DNA of 64,000 bases from Gallionellales bacterium 39-52-133 (lineage in GTDB: Bacteria > Pseudomonadota > Gammaproteobacteria > Burkholderiales > Gallionellaceae). Location: NCBI GenBank assembly GCA_002278935.1, contig NCJL01000002.1, positions 460,267 through 524,266 on the forward strand. The letters are read 5' to 3'. Made by a program: the position numbers and the translations under genes. Shown here in pieces: positions 16,507 through 25,785 of the stretch (its first letter is position 1; every line of letters begins with the position of its first letter). Below the pieces are notes generated by a model. That model had not been told where the DNA came from. It was given only the letters and a program-made list of their open reading frames with translations, and did no database searches.

Positions 16507-18213
16507 ATGGAACTCACGGGTGCGGAAATAGCGATACGCTGTTTGCAGGAGGAAGAGGTTGAGTACGTATTTGGCTACCCGGGTGGAGCAGTGCTTTTCA
16601 TTTATGACGCACTCTTCAATCAGGACAAGGTCAAGCATATTCTGGTTCGGCATGAGCAGGCGGCAGTGCACGCGGCAGACGGTTATGCGCGTTCCACCGA
16701 CAAGGTGGGTGTCGCATTGGTCACCTCCGGTCCCGGTGTGACCAATGCGGTTACCGGCATCGCGACTGCCTATATGGATTCCATTCCGATGGTGGTGATC
16801 AGCGGCCAGGTGCCCACCAGCTATATCGGTGAAGATGCATTCCAGGAAGTGGACACGGTCGGTATTACGCGTCCCTGCGTCAAGCACAATTTTTTGGTGA
16901 AGGATGTGAAAGATATCGCGGTTACCATCAAAAAGGCTTTCTATCTCGCCAAGAGCGGCCGTCCCGGCCCGGTTCTGGTCGATATCCCCAAGGATATTTC
17001 ACTGGCCAAAACCGAGTATGAGTATCCCAGGAGTGTTTCCATCCGCTCCTATAACCCGATCGTAAAAGCCGATCCGGCCGCGTTGAAGCAGGCGCTGCAT
17101 CTGCTGCTGGAAGCCAAACGCCCGATGATCTACACCGGCGGCGGCGTGATCCTGTCGGACGCGGCAAAGCAGTTAACCGAGCTGGTGCGCCTGCTGGGCT
17201 TCCCCTGCACCAGTACCCTGATGGGTCTGGGCGGTTATCCCGAAACCGACAAGCAGTTTGTCGGCATGCTGGGCATGCATGGCACGGTTGAAGCCAATAT
17301 GGCAACGCAGAACTGTGATGTGCTGTTTGCGGTGGGCGCGCGCTTTGATGATCGCGTGATCGGCAATGTAAAGCACTTTAATTCCGTGCCGCGCAAGATT
17401 ATTCATATAGATATCGACCCTGCTTCTATTTCCAAGCGCGTGCAGGTTGATGTGCCGCTGGTGGGCGATGTGGCAAATGTATTGACGGAAATGCTGGCGC
17501 TGCTGAAGGCGAGCAAGCACAAGACGGATACAGCGGCGATTGCACCCTGGTGGAAGCAGATTAACGAGTGGCGTGGCCGCAATTCGCTGATTTATACCCA
17601 ATCGACAGAGGTGATCAAGCCGCAGTATGTCGTCGAAAAGCTGTATGAAATTACCCGTGGCGAAGCCTTTGTGACTTCCGACGTCGGTCAGCACCAGATG
17701 TGGGCCGCGCAATACTACAAGTTTGACCAGCCACGCCGCTGGATCAACTCCGGCGGTCTCGGCACCATGGGCTTTGGTCTGCCTGCGGCAATGGGCGTGC
17801 AACTGGCTCATCCGGGTGCTCCTGTTGCCTGTGTTACCGGCGAGGGCAGCATCCAGATGTGTATCCAGGAGCTTTCCACCTGCAAGCAGTTCCATCTGCC
17901 GATCAAGGTGATCGCGCTGAACAACCGCTATCTGGGCATGGTGCGCCAGTGGCAGGAATTCTTCCACGGCAACCGTTATGCGGAATCTTACATGGACGCG
18001 CTGCCTGATTTCGTCAAACTGGCGGAAGCCTATGGTCACGTCGGTATAAAAATCGAGAAGCCCTCCGAAGTTGAGGATGCGCTGAAAGAAGCGTTTGCGC
18101 GCAAGGATGATCTGGTGTTTATGGATTTCCGTACCGACCCGACCGAGAACGTGTTCCCCATGGTTCCCGGCGGCAAGGGCTTGTCCGATGTATTAATGGC
18201 GGAGGATATCTAA
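16507..18213 (+). CDS. ilvB: acetolactate synthase large subunit
   Basis: A 568-residue thiamine-diphosphate enzyme that condenses two pyruvates to 2-acetolactate, or pyruvate with 2-oxobutyrate, the first common step of valine, leucine and isoleucine synthesis. The catalytic Glu is in VRHEQAAVHAADG, the FAD-binding middle domain contains GARFDDRVIG, and the ThDP/Mg motif runs from TGEGSIQM to ALNNRYLG. The ATG at 16507 has AAGG eight bases upstream and fits the family start MELTGAEI; a TTG at 16486 is less likely. A TATAAT box lies at 16478-16483. It abuts ilvH. Confidence 0.97.
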   Translation: MELTGAEIAIRCLQEEEVEYVFGYPGGAVLFIYDALFNQDKVKHILVRHEQAAVHAADGYARSTDKVGVALVTSGPGVTNAVTGIATAYMDSIPMVVISGQVPTSYIGEDAFQEVDTVGITRPCVKHNFLVKDVKDIAVTIKKAFYLAKSGRPGPVLVDIPKDISLAKTEYEYPRSVSIRSYNPIVKADPAALKQALHLLLEAKRPMIYTGGGVILSDAAKQLTELVRLLGFPCTSTLMGLGGYPETDKQFVGMLGMHGTVEANMATQNCDVLFAVGARFDDRVIGNVKHFNSVPRKIIHIDIDPASISKRVQVDVPLVGDVANVLTEMLALLKASKHKTDTAAIAPWWKQINEWRGRNSLIYTQSTEVIKPQYVVEKLYEITRGEAFVTSDVGQHQMWAAQYYKFDQPRRWINSGGLGTMGFGLPAAMGVQLAHPGAPVACVTGEGSIQMCIQELSTCKQFHLPIKVIALNNRYLGMVRQWQEFFHGNRYAESYMDALPDFVKLAEAYGHVGIKIEKPSEVEDALKEAFARKDDLVFMDFRTDPTENVFPMVPGGKGLSDVLMAEDI

Positions 18214-18714
18214 ATGCGCCATATTGTTTCTTTACTCATGGAAAACGAAGCGGGTGCCCTGTCACGCGTGGCCGGGCTGTTTTCTGCGCGCGGCTATAAC
18301 ATTGAATCACTGACCGTCGCGCCGACAGAAGACGAAACCCTGTCGCGCATGACCATCGTGACACGGGGTTCCGAGGAAGTTATCGAACAGATCACCAAAC
18401 AGCTGAACAAGCTGATTGAAGTGGTAGAGGTGATGGATCTGAGCGAAGGCGAGCATATCGAGCGCGAGCTGATGCTGGTCAAGGTGCGCGCGGAAGGTGC
18501 GGCGCGTGACGAGATGAAGCGCATGACGGATATTTTCCGCGGCCGCATCATCGACGTATCCGATCGCACCTACACCATCGAGCTGACCGGTGCGGGTACG
18601 AAACTGGACAGTTTCCTGCAGGCGATAGACCGCACGCTGATACTGGAAACGGTACGTACCGGTGCCTCGGGCATCGGTCGCGGCGACCGTATTTTGAAAT
18701 TGCAGGACCGGTAG
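18214..18714 (+). CDS. ilvH: acetolactate synthase regulatory small subunit
   Basis: A 166-residue regulatory subunit with an N-terminal ACT domain (MRHIVSLLMENEAGALSRV, GYNIESLTVAPTED) that binds valine for feedback inhibition, and the C-terminal domain that activates the large subunit (GRIIDVSDRTYTIELTG). The ATG follows the ilvB stop directly with no gap, so the two chains are translated together. Length is normal. Confidence 0.97.
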   Translation: MRHIVSLLMENEAGALSRVAGLFSARGYNIESLTVAPTEDETLSRMTIVTRGSEEVIEQITKQLNKLIEVVEVMDLSEGEHIERELMLVKVRAEGAARDEMKRMTDIFRGRIIDVSDRTYTIELTGAGTKLDSFLQAIDRTLILETVRTGASGIGRGDRILKLQDR

Positions 18715-18757
18715 AGGGCAAATTTACCGGGCTGTTGAATCACTGAATTAAATATAA

Positions 18758-19789
<1,032 letters not shown>

Positions 19790-19813
19790 CAGGATTTGTG
19801 GTGTATGAAAACG

Positions 19814-19863
19814 GGTGACTGGTGATGGCGGCAAAAGCTGGCTTTCATCAGTCACCTTTTTTT
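19814..19863 (+). terminator. terminator of the ilv operon
   Basis: GGTGACTG pairs with CAGTCACC and the stem continues inward with one bulged base; a run of seven Ts follows. It sits 25 bases after the ilvC stop. Confidence 0.85.
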
Positions 19864-19960
19864 ATACATTTGCTGTTCTGGCCGGCTACCATTACAGTCG
19901 CTATTGGTGATAAAGTATTCCCGCTGCCACTTTTGTTTCATTCTCTATGACACTAAAAAT

Positions 19961-20719
19961 ATGAACGATATTAATCCCCGCAAACCAATGAGTATCCGCC
20001 GGCGCGGCATATATTTGTTGCCCAATCTGTTTACCACTGCGGCATTGTTTTCAGGCTTTTATGCCATCGTGCAGGGCATGAACAACAGGTTTGAATATGC
20101 CGCTGTCGCAATCTTTATTGCCATGGTGCTGGATGGTCTTGATGGGCGCGTGGCGCGCATGACGCACACCCAGAGCGAATTCGGCGCGGAATACGACAGC
20201 CTGTCCGACATGGTGTCATTCGGTGTCGCGCCCTCGCTGCTGATGTACGAGTGGGCGTTCCGGGATCTGGGCAAATGGGGCTGGTTTGCCGCGTTTATTT
20301 ATTGCGTCTGTGCAGCCTTGCGCCTTGCACGTTTTAACGCAAATATTGACGTGGTGGACAAGCGTTATTTCCAGGGGCTGCCCAGCCCTGCAGCTGCGGC
20401 CCTGGTCGCGGGATTTGTGTGGGTGATGCAGGATATTGGTTACTCGGGAAATGATATACGCTGGTATGCGGCTGCGCTCACTGTTTTTGCCGGCTTGAGT
20501 ATGGTCAGCAACTTGCGCTTCTACAGCTTCAAGGATTTCAACCTGCGCAAGAGCGTGCCCTTCATCGTGATTTTTTTGCTGGCGATGTTCTTCGTGGTGA
20601 TCTCCAGTTATCCCGCCGGCGTGCTGTTCCTGCTGTTCCTCGGCTACTCGCTGTCCGGCTATGCGCTATGGCTGCTCAATCTGCGCAAGCCAAAAAACAA
20701 ATCACTTCCTCCTGCATAA
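19961..20719 (+). CDS. pssA: CDP-diacylglycerol--serine O-phosphatidyltransferase
   Basis: A 252-residue inner-membrane enzyme that makes phosphatidylserine, the precursor of phosphatidylethanolamine. The CDP-alcohol phosphotransferase motif DGx2ARx8Gx3Dx3D is complete (from DGRVAR to DSLSD). Several hydrophobic helices follow. The start was set at MNDINPRKP; an in-frame extension to 19904 is not supported. It lies 171 bases after ilvC, beyond the terminator, an arrangement common in betaproteobacteria. Confidence 0.94.
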   Translation: MNDINPRKPMSIRRRGIYLLPNLFTTAALFSGFYAIVQGMNNRFEYAAVAIFIAMVLDGLDGRVARMTHTQSEFGAEYDSLSDMVSFGVAPSLLMYEWAFRDLGKWGWFAAFIYCVCAALRLARFNANIDVVDKRYFQGLPSPAAAALVAGFVWVMQDIGYSGNDIRWYAAALTVFAGLSMVSNLRFYSFKDFNLRKSVPFIVIFLLAMFFVVISSYPAGVLFLLFLGYSLSGYALWLLNLRKPKNKSLPPA

Positions 20720-20731
20720 GAGGTAGCCCTG

Positions 20732-21628
20732 ATGCGATCTTCCACGGTGGTTTCTACCGAACAGCTGGCGCAACATCTGCATGATCCTGACTGGCTCATC
20801 TTCGATTGCCGTTTCACTTTAACCAAAACAGACGCGGGAAAACTGGCCTATCAGCAAGGCCACATACCGGGTGCGCGTTATGTGCATCTGGATGACGACA
20901 TGTCCTCGGCGGTCACACCCACCAGCGGGCGTCACCCGCTGCCGGATGCAAAAGGTTTTGCCGATAAGCTTTCTCGCTGGGGTGTGGACAGCAGCAAGCA
21001 GGTGGTGGTGTATGACGACAGCTTTGGTTCAATGGCGGTGAAAATGTGGTGGCTGTTGCGCTGGCTGGGGCATGACAATGTCGCGCTGCTGGATGGCAAC
21101 TGGCAGATGTGGGTGAAGCATAAATTGCCGGTGACAACCGAGTTGCCAAAAATCATCCCGGCGAAATTTGAGCCGCATGTGCGCGAAGCGTTGCTGGTGG
21201 ATACGGAAGAAGTGGATTTTGCCCGGCGCGAGCGCTGCAGCGTGCTGATCGACGCGCGTCCCGAGCAGCGCTTTGCCGGTGAACGCGAGCCGCTGGACAA
21301 GGTGGCGGGCCATATTCCCGGCGCAATCAACTGGGTGTATGAGGAGAACCTGGATTTTGACGGCACCTATCTGCCGGCAGAAGAATTGAAAGAATCCTAC
21401 CTCAAGCTGATGCATGGCCTGAAACCAAACCAGGTAATACACACCTGCGGTTCAGGTGTGACGGCCTGTCATAACATGCTGGCGATGGAGATTGCCGGGC
21501 TGCATGGCAGCAAGCTGTATGCGGGATCATGGAGCGAGTGGATTACCGATCCCAAGCGGCCTGTTGCGACGGGTGAGGGGCATGAGCATCGGGTGCATTT
21601 GACGGATGATCCGTTGGGGTGTGCTTGA
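20732..21628 (+). CDS. sseA: 3-mercaptopyruvate/thiosulfate sulfurtransferase
   Basis: A 298-residue protein with two rhodanese domains. The N-terminal domain (about 8-130) is the inactive one (LIFDCRFTL, GARYVHLDDDM); the C-terminal domain carries the catalytic Cys in CGSGVTA. That loop is closer to mercaptopyruvate sulfurtransferases than to the CRKGVT of classical rhodaneses. It transfers sulfane sulfur to cyanide or thiols. It begins 12 bases after pssA, so may share its message. Exact substrate preference is inferred from the loop. Confidence 0.88.
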   Translation: MRSSTVVSTEQLAQHLHDPDWLIFDCRFTLTKTDAGKLAYQQGHIPGARYVHLDDDMSSAVTPTSGRHPLPDAKGFADKLSRWGVDSSKQVVVYDDSFGSMAVKMWWLLRWLGHDNVALLDGNWQMWVKHKLPVTTELPKIIPAKFEPHVREALLVDTEEVDFARRERCSVLIDARPEQRFAGEREPLDKVAGHIPGAINWVYEENLDFDGTYLPAEELKESYLKLMHGLKPNQVIHTCGSGVTACHNMLAMEIAGLHGSKLYAGSWSEWITDPKRPVATGEGHEHRVHLTDDPLGCA

Positions 21629-21649
21629 TTTTTTCGAGGATGTGCTGGT

Positions 21650-22459
21650 ATGCAAGATCTAACATTGGGCACCGTTGAAGCACATGCGCATTTGTTAAGC
21701 ATACCGTCTGACACACAGTTGCTTTACAAGATAATAAGTGTGGAGAATTTGTTGCGCTCAATTGTCGGTAACTACCTGTACTTTAACCGCGTCGATAGCT
21801 ATATAGATTTTCCAGGCGCAGACCATCACGATGGGCGTCAATTGCCTCAAGATCAGGAGAGCAATTCACTTTCTCGATTTGAAAAGGCTCCAGATTTTTC
21901 GGCTGCCAATTATTACGATCAATCGCGTGCGAGAACCTACGCTTGTTGCTTCTCTCTAGAAAACTCTGACTTCATTTGGAATAACTATGCAAACGGTAGT
22001 GAGAGAGGTAAGGTTTGTGTTGTTTTTGAGTTCGGGAAATTGCGCAATACTCTAAACCAAATCCTACAGCCCGGAAATGCCGTATTAAATTATAACGGCA
22101 ACCAATGTCATCAAATTTTTTCGGTAAACTACGGAACTGTTGGGTATGTTAATAGGGAAACTCATCAAGCAAATACTCAGTATCTCCCAAACCCGATCAT
22201 ATACACGTATTTGAAAGACAAGGAGAAGTTTTCTGAAGAGAAGGAATTCCGCATTTCTCTGTCAACTATAGGAATAGGTCAATTTGCCTTAAGTGATGGC
22301 AGTACAATGCAGTTGCCACTTGGATTGGAGTTGGCATTCGATCTCAAGGCTGCTATCGCGGATGGCACGATTCAGCAGATACTGTATTCATCATGCTCGG
22401 ATTCCGACTTTCTTCTCGCGGAATTACACAAGCTTCATATTTTTCCGAGCAACGGATGA
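21650..22459 (+). CDS. DUF2971-like protein of unknown function
   Basis: A 269-residue soluble protein without signal or membrane segment. The N-terminal part (LLYKIISVENLLRSIVGNYL YF) and the middle block FIWNNYANGSERGKVCVVFE match the DUF2971 pattern, in which a Trp-x2-Tyr-Ala-x6-G-V-C-hydrophobic core is typical. The gene is clearly poorer in GC than its neighbours and is followed by a repeat-rich gap, suggesting acquisition by transfer. DUF2971 genes often turn up in accessory and defence-rich regions, but nothing else here supports a defence role. A ribosome site (GAGG) precedes the ATG. Confidence 0.7.
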   Translation: MQDLTLGTVEAHAHLLSIPSDTQLLYKIISVENLLRSIVGNYLYFNRVDSYIDFPGADHHDGRQLPQDQESNSLSRFEKAPDFSAANYYDQSRARTYACCFSLENSDFIWNNYANGSERGKVCVVFEFGKLRNTLNQILQPGNAVLNYNGNQCHQIFSVNYGTVGYVNRETHQANTQYLPNPIIYTYLKDKEKFSEEKEFRISLSTIGIGQFALSDGSTMQLPLGLELAFDLKAAIADGTIQQILYSSCSDSDFLLAELHKLHIFPSNG

Positions 22460-22570
22460 CACAAGTACGATTGTCAATTTTAAAGTTTGAGTCTCTGGTT
22501 GTATCAAACTAAAGGTTATTTCTATCCCGAGCACCTAAATTTGATCAAGTGTTTGTGCTGTTCTCAATTT

Positions 22571-23001
22571 GCCGGGGGTAGCCCGGCGGCTAGTCACTTT
22601 TCTTGCTTCGCCAAGAAAAGTAACCAAAAGAAGGCGAACCCCAATCCGCCACCTCTTCGAGGTTCCCGGGGTAGGCAAGTCAAAAGCAAAGTCAAAAGCA
22701 GTGTGCGCGTAGCGCACACCAAAACCAAAAACAAACCGTGTGGGCAAAGCCCACACTCGAACTTCGCTTTTGAAGTTGTTTTTTTGGTTTTGAATTTGCT
22801 GTTGCTTCTGATTTTCGCTTTTCTCTCCCCTCGTCCGCCACCGAGTAGCACAGGCTGGTCAGGGAATTCTGACGAACATGTTTGAGCACGTGGACGCGCA
22901 GCGGATCGTGCGAGTTTGTGAGGAAGCCTGGCCAGACGAGCAACGCAGGGTTCTTTTTGGCGAAGCAAAAGAAAGTAACTAGCCGCCGGGCTACCCCCGG
23001 C
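22571..23001. repeat. MITE-like element with long terminal inverted repeats
   Basis: The first 24 bases (22571-22594) are repeated exactly in inverse at 22978-23001, and the similarity continues inward, imperfectly, to about 50 bases, each arm including GCTTCGCCAA. The interior holds two perfect hairpins, GTGTGCGCGTAGCGCACAC (22701-22719) and GTGTGGGCAAAGCCCACAC (22738-22756), and no convincing gene. Open frames across it are low-complexity products of the repeat arms. The structure suggests a non-autonomous mobile element or a bulky palindromic repeat; target duplications were not identified. Confidence 0.7.
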
Positions 23002-23053
23002 AACGAAAACGGTACGATTACAGGATCAGATTATCGTTATCGTGAAAAGGTTA

Positions 23054-23140
23054 GCCCTAGCCCCCCTTTGCCAAAGTGGGGAACGAGTTTGGCGGTGACC
23101 GGAGAGCGTTCCTCCCTTTAGCAAAGGGAGGCTAGGAGGG
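23054..23140. repeat. GC-rich palindromic element, copy 1
   Basis: The arm CCCTAGCCCCCCTTTGCCAA (23055-23074) pairs imperfectly with the arm at 23111-23140 (CCTCCCTTTAGCAAAGGGAG then GCTAGGAGGG). The right arm can also fold on itself. It is organised like the element at 57146-57225, and both carry the CCTCCC...AGCCTCCC theme, so they look like two members of one repeat class. Confidence 0.6.
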
Positions 23141-23195
23141 ATTTAAAGCCTTAAGAATTACGTAAGTACTTGTGAAAAATTTATTGATTGTACGT

Positions 23196-23732
23196 CTATC
23201 TTTTCCATAAAGTTTCAGCCTGACCTTCACCGCGATTCAACACACGGCTCAGCACGAATAATAAATCCGACAGTCGATTCAAATACGGCAAACCGTTTGC
23301 TGGCGGTTCTTCCAGATGGGAGAGCGCGACCAGTTCGCGTTCGGCGCGTCGGGCAACGGTGCGGGCGATATGGCACTGGCTGGCGGCGCGGGTGCCGCCG
23401 GGAAGGATGAATTCCTTGAGCGGCGGCAGTTCGGCGTTGTAATGCGCGATTGCAGCGTCAAGTCTGGTGAGTTTGTCTTCGGTGAACGGGGCAACCGGGT
23501 AGGCGAGCGAGCCGCCGAGGTCGAACAGGTCGTTCTGTATTGCCAGCAGCAGGGCGCGGATATCCTCGGGCAGGGTTTCGCACAGCAGCAAACCGAGATG
23601 GCTGTTGAGTTCGTCGACGGTGCCGAGGCAATGTATGCGCAGGCTGTCCTTGTTGACGCGAGTGCCGTCGGCAAGGCCGGTGGTGCCTTTGTCGCCGGTG
23701 CGGGTGACGATTTTGCTGAGTCGGTTTGCCAT
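23196..23732 (-). CDS. PduO-type cob(I)alamin adenosyltransferase
   Basis: A 178-residue enzyme that transfers the adenosyl group of ATP to cob(I)alamin to form coenzyme B12. The ATP loop (TRTGDKGTTGLADG, residues 9-22), FILPGGTRAA and the AR-x3-RRAERELV helix (Arg/Glu catalytic region), and YLNRLSDLLFVLSR near the C terminus are all present. It stands alone between two repeat regions, reading leftwards. No B12 riboswitch was recognised in the 220 bases upstream. Confidence 0.93.
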   Translation of the reverse strand: MANRLSKIVTRTGDKGTTGLADGTRVNKDSLRIHCLGTVDELNSHLGLLLCETLPEDIRALLLAIQNDLFDLGGSLAYPVAPFTEDKLTRLDAAIAHYNAELPPLKEFILPGGTRAASQCHIARTVARRAERELVALSHLEEPPANGLPYLNRLSDLLFVLSRVLNRGEGQAETLWKR

Positions 23733-23768
23733 AATTCAAAAGCTCCTTAAAGGCTTGTCAACAGATTA

Positions 23769-23934
23769 CACAGATTGACACAGATTAAAACCGATTATTA
23801 GGATTTGCACGGTAGTCAGAAATTCAGGTTCAGCTTCAATACTCTGTTAAGTGGGGAGAGGGGGCAATATCATCGCCAATATTTCTGAGTGATAAGTAAT
23901 TTGGGTCGCTGATTTTAATCTGTGTCAATCTGTG
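23769..23934. repeat. 22-bp perfect inverted repeat pair in an intergenic gap
   Basis: The 22 bases 23769-23790, with three CAGATT-type units (ACAGATTACACAGATTGACA at 23761-23780), recur exactly in inverse at 23913-23934. The gap between the arms is 122 bases with no gene. CAGATT occurs as a tandem 9-10 base unit, so each arm is itself a short tandem repeat. The pair fills the space between the adenosyltransferase gene and the DUF1841 gene. Confidence 0.7.
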
Positions 23935-23953
23935 AGATCTGTGGATAAAGCAT

Positions 23954-24376
23954 TTATTGTTTTTCCAGACACGCAAAGTAAACACCAACATCCGGCCCGC
24001 TGCCATTGCGCTGTGCCTGCCACAACATTTCGCCGAGGCACTCCATCATCTTGTGCAGTGCATCGTGTTCGGACTGGTAGTGTGCGGTGAGACGCTGGAA
24101 GTGCGCGCGGATGCCGGGCGGCTGGTTGATGGAAATCTGTTCCTGCATGGTGAGATGCATCATCAGGTGCAGGAAGGGGTTGGGCTCGCCTTCGGCAGGG
24201 GTGTAGTCCTTGTGCTTGAACTGCTCCGGGTTTTCCAGCAGCGCGTGATACTCGGGATGTTTTGCAATCAGCTGCGCCGCGATATCTTCCAGCGGGGTCA
24301 GCACTTCCCCCGCGCGCTGTTTGCGCCAGCTGTCGAACAGGAAATTGCGGGCATCGTCCCGGCTGGGGTTAAACAT
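23954..24376 (-). CDS. DUF1841 family protein
   Basis: A 140-residue soluble protein matching DUF1841, a small proteobacterial family of unknown function, with MFNPSRDDARNFLFDSWRK at the N terminus, NPFLHLMMHLTMQEQ in the middle and the family helix EHDALHKMMECLGEMLW. Its ATG shares one base with the nth stop (TGATG), so it is coupled to endonuclease III and is the last gene of the rnf-nth run. Confidence 0.88.
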   Translation of the reverse strand: MFNPSRDDARNFLFDSWRKQRAGEVLTPLEDIAAQLIAKHPEYHALLENPEQFKHKDYTPAEGEPNPFLHLMMHLTMQEQISINQPPGIRAHFQRLTAHYQSEHDALHKMMECLGEMLWQAQRNGSGPDVGVYFACLEKQ

Positions 24377-25008
24377 CAGAATTCCTTCTTTTTATATTCG
24401 CACAGGTTTTCAATAATGCACTGGCCGCATTTTGGTTTGCGCGCCTGGCAGATGTAGCGCCCGTGCAGGATCAGCCAGTGGTGCGCGTCATGTTTGAATT
24501 CATCCGGTATAAATTTGAGCAGCTTCTTTTCAACCTCGACGACATCCTTGCCGGGCGCAATGCCGGTGCGGTTGGAAACGCGGAAGATGTGGGTGTCGAC
24601 CGCGATGGTGGGCTGGCCGAAGGCGGTGTTCAGTACCACGTTGGCGGTCTTGCGTCCCACGCCGGGCAGGGCTTCCAGCGCCTCGCGTGTTTGCGGCACT
24701 TCGCCGCCATGTTGCTCCAGCAATATCTTGCAGGTCATGATGATGTGTTTGGCCTTGGTTTTGTACAGGCCTATGCGCTGCACATACGCGCGCAGTTTTT
24801 CTTCGCCCAGCTTGAGTATCGCCTTTGGTGTATTGGCAACGGGGTACAGCTGGCGCGTGGCGGCATTGACGCTGATATCGGTGGCCTGCGCGGATAGCAG
24901 CACCGATATCAGCAGCTCAAACGGCGTATGAAATTCCAGCTCGGTGGTGGGGTGCGGGTTCTGCTGCTGAAGTCGCAGGAAAATTTCGCGGCGCTTGGCT
25001 GCATTCAT
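24376..25008 (-). CDS. nth: endonuclease III
   Basis: A 210-residue DNA glycosylase/AP lyase for oxidised pyrimidines. The helix-hairpin-helix LEALPGVGRKTANVVLN holds the catalytic Lys, the catalytic Asp lies in AVDTHIFRVSNR, and the C terminus has the 4Fe-4S cluster pattern C-x6-C-x2-C-x5-C (CQARKPKCGQCIIENLC). It begins three bases after rnfE, a linkage seen in many proteobacteria. Confidence 0.96.
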   Translation of the reverse strand: MNAAKRREIFLRLQQQNPHPTTELEFHTPFELLISVLLSAQATDISVNAATRQLYPVANTPKAILKLGEEKLRAYVQRIGLYKTKAKHIIMTCKILLEQHGGEVPQTREALEALPGVGRKTANVVLNTAFGQPTIAVDTHIFRVSNRTGIAPGKDVVEVEKKLLKFIPDEFKHDAHHWLILHGRYICQARKPKCGQCIIENLCEYKKKEF

Positions 25009-25011
25009 GGA

Positions 25012-25701
25012 TTAAGCCGCACTGGTTTGCGTGCTGGTAATCTTGATGATTTTGGATTTCTTCTCGGCGCGCAGCGTCAGATAATTTTTCCCTGCAATCA
25101 GCAGCCCCAGGCCGATGAAGGCACCAGGCGGCAGCACGGCGAGCAGAAAGCCGTGGTAGTCGGGGATGATGGTAATTACCCAGCCTTTTGCCATCTCGCC
25201 CAGCGCCAGATCGAAGCCGGCAAACAGCGTGCCGTGGCCGACTATTTCGCGCATGCCGCCGAGTATGCCCAGCACAGCGGTCAGGCCGATGCCCATTGCA
25301 AAGCCGTCCAGCGCGGAAGGCAGCAGCGCATTTTTGGACGCAAAGGCTTCGGCGCGCGCCAGCACGATACAGTTGGTGACGATCAGCGGAATGAAAATGC
25401 CCAGCACGATATACAGCGGGTACATATAGGCATTCATCAGATATTGCACCACGGTGACCAGCACGGAGATGATCAGCACGTACACCGGAATGCGGATTTC
25501 ATTCGGCACATAGTTGCGTATCGGCGCAATCGCGCTGCCGCTCACCACCATCACCAGCGTGGTGGCCAGGCCGAGGCTGACGGCGTTTACCACGGTGTTA
25601 CTGATCGCCAGCAGCGGGCACAGACCCAGCAGTTGCACCACGCCGGTGTTCTGTTTCCACAGGCCGTTGTGCAGGATGGTTTTGACTTCAGAAATGTTCA
25701 T
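25012..25701 (-). CDS. rnfE: Rnf/Rsx complex subunit E
   Basis: A 229-residue inner-membrane protein with six predicted helices, homologous to RnfA. It opens with [20 protein letters not shown] and has the conserved [12 protein letters not shown] segment. RnfA and RnfE together hold an in-membrane iron-sulfur site in the ferredoxin:NAD oxidoreductase/ion pump. The gap to rnfG (84 bases) is wider than others in the cluster and contains a copy of the AT-rich repeat. Confidence 0.94.
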   Translation of the reverse strand: MNISEVKTILHNGLWKQNTGVVQLLGLCPLLAISNTVVNAVSLGLATTLVMVVSGSAIAPIRNYVPNEIRIPVYVLIISVLVTVVQYLMNAYMYPLYIVLGIFIPLIVTNCIVLARAEAFASKNALLPSALDGFAMGIGLTAVLGILGGMREIVGHGTLFAGFDLALGEMAKGWVITIIPDYHGFLLAVLPPGAFIGLGLLIAGKNYLTLRAEKKSKIIKITSTQTSAA

Positions 25702-25722
25702 GTCGCTCCTGACCTATAGCAT

Positions 25723-25747
25723 AATATTCAATATAATCAAGTACTTA
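25723..25747 (+). repeat. AT-rich 25-bp dispersed repeat, rnfG-rnfE gap
   Basis: This is the reference copy. Its 3' half, AATCAAGTACTTA (25735-25747), fits the IHF consensus exactly, and the middle holds TATAAT. It lies in the wide gap before rnfE, pointing against rnf transcription. Similarity to the copy at 29588-29612 extends outward to GCATAAT on the left and TTATG...ACGC on the right. Confidence 0.65.
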
Positions 25748-25785
25748 TGTTTTAACGCATAAAGCGCTCAAGCGGGCTGCACAGC

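Noticed and set aside
17173..18039. A 288-codon frame antisense to ilvB
   Set aside because: Covered by the certain acetolactate synthase gene.
22487..23003. Open frames on both strands (about 100-132 codons) across the repeat-rich gap
   Set aside because: They run through the inverted arms and low-complexity Lys/Pro stretches, and have no ribosome sites or family resemblance.
24928..25719. A 263-codon frame antisense to rnfE and nth
   Set aside because: Composition (many Gln/His) and complete overlap with certain genes indicate a shadow.
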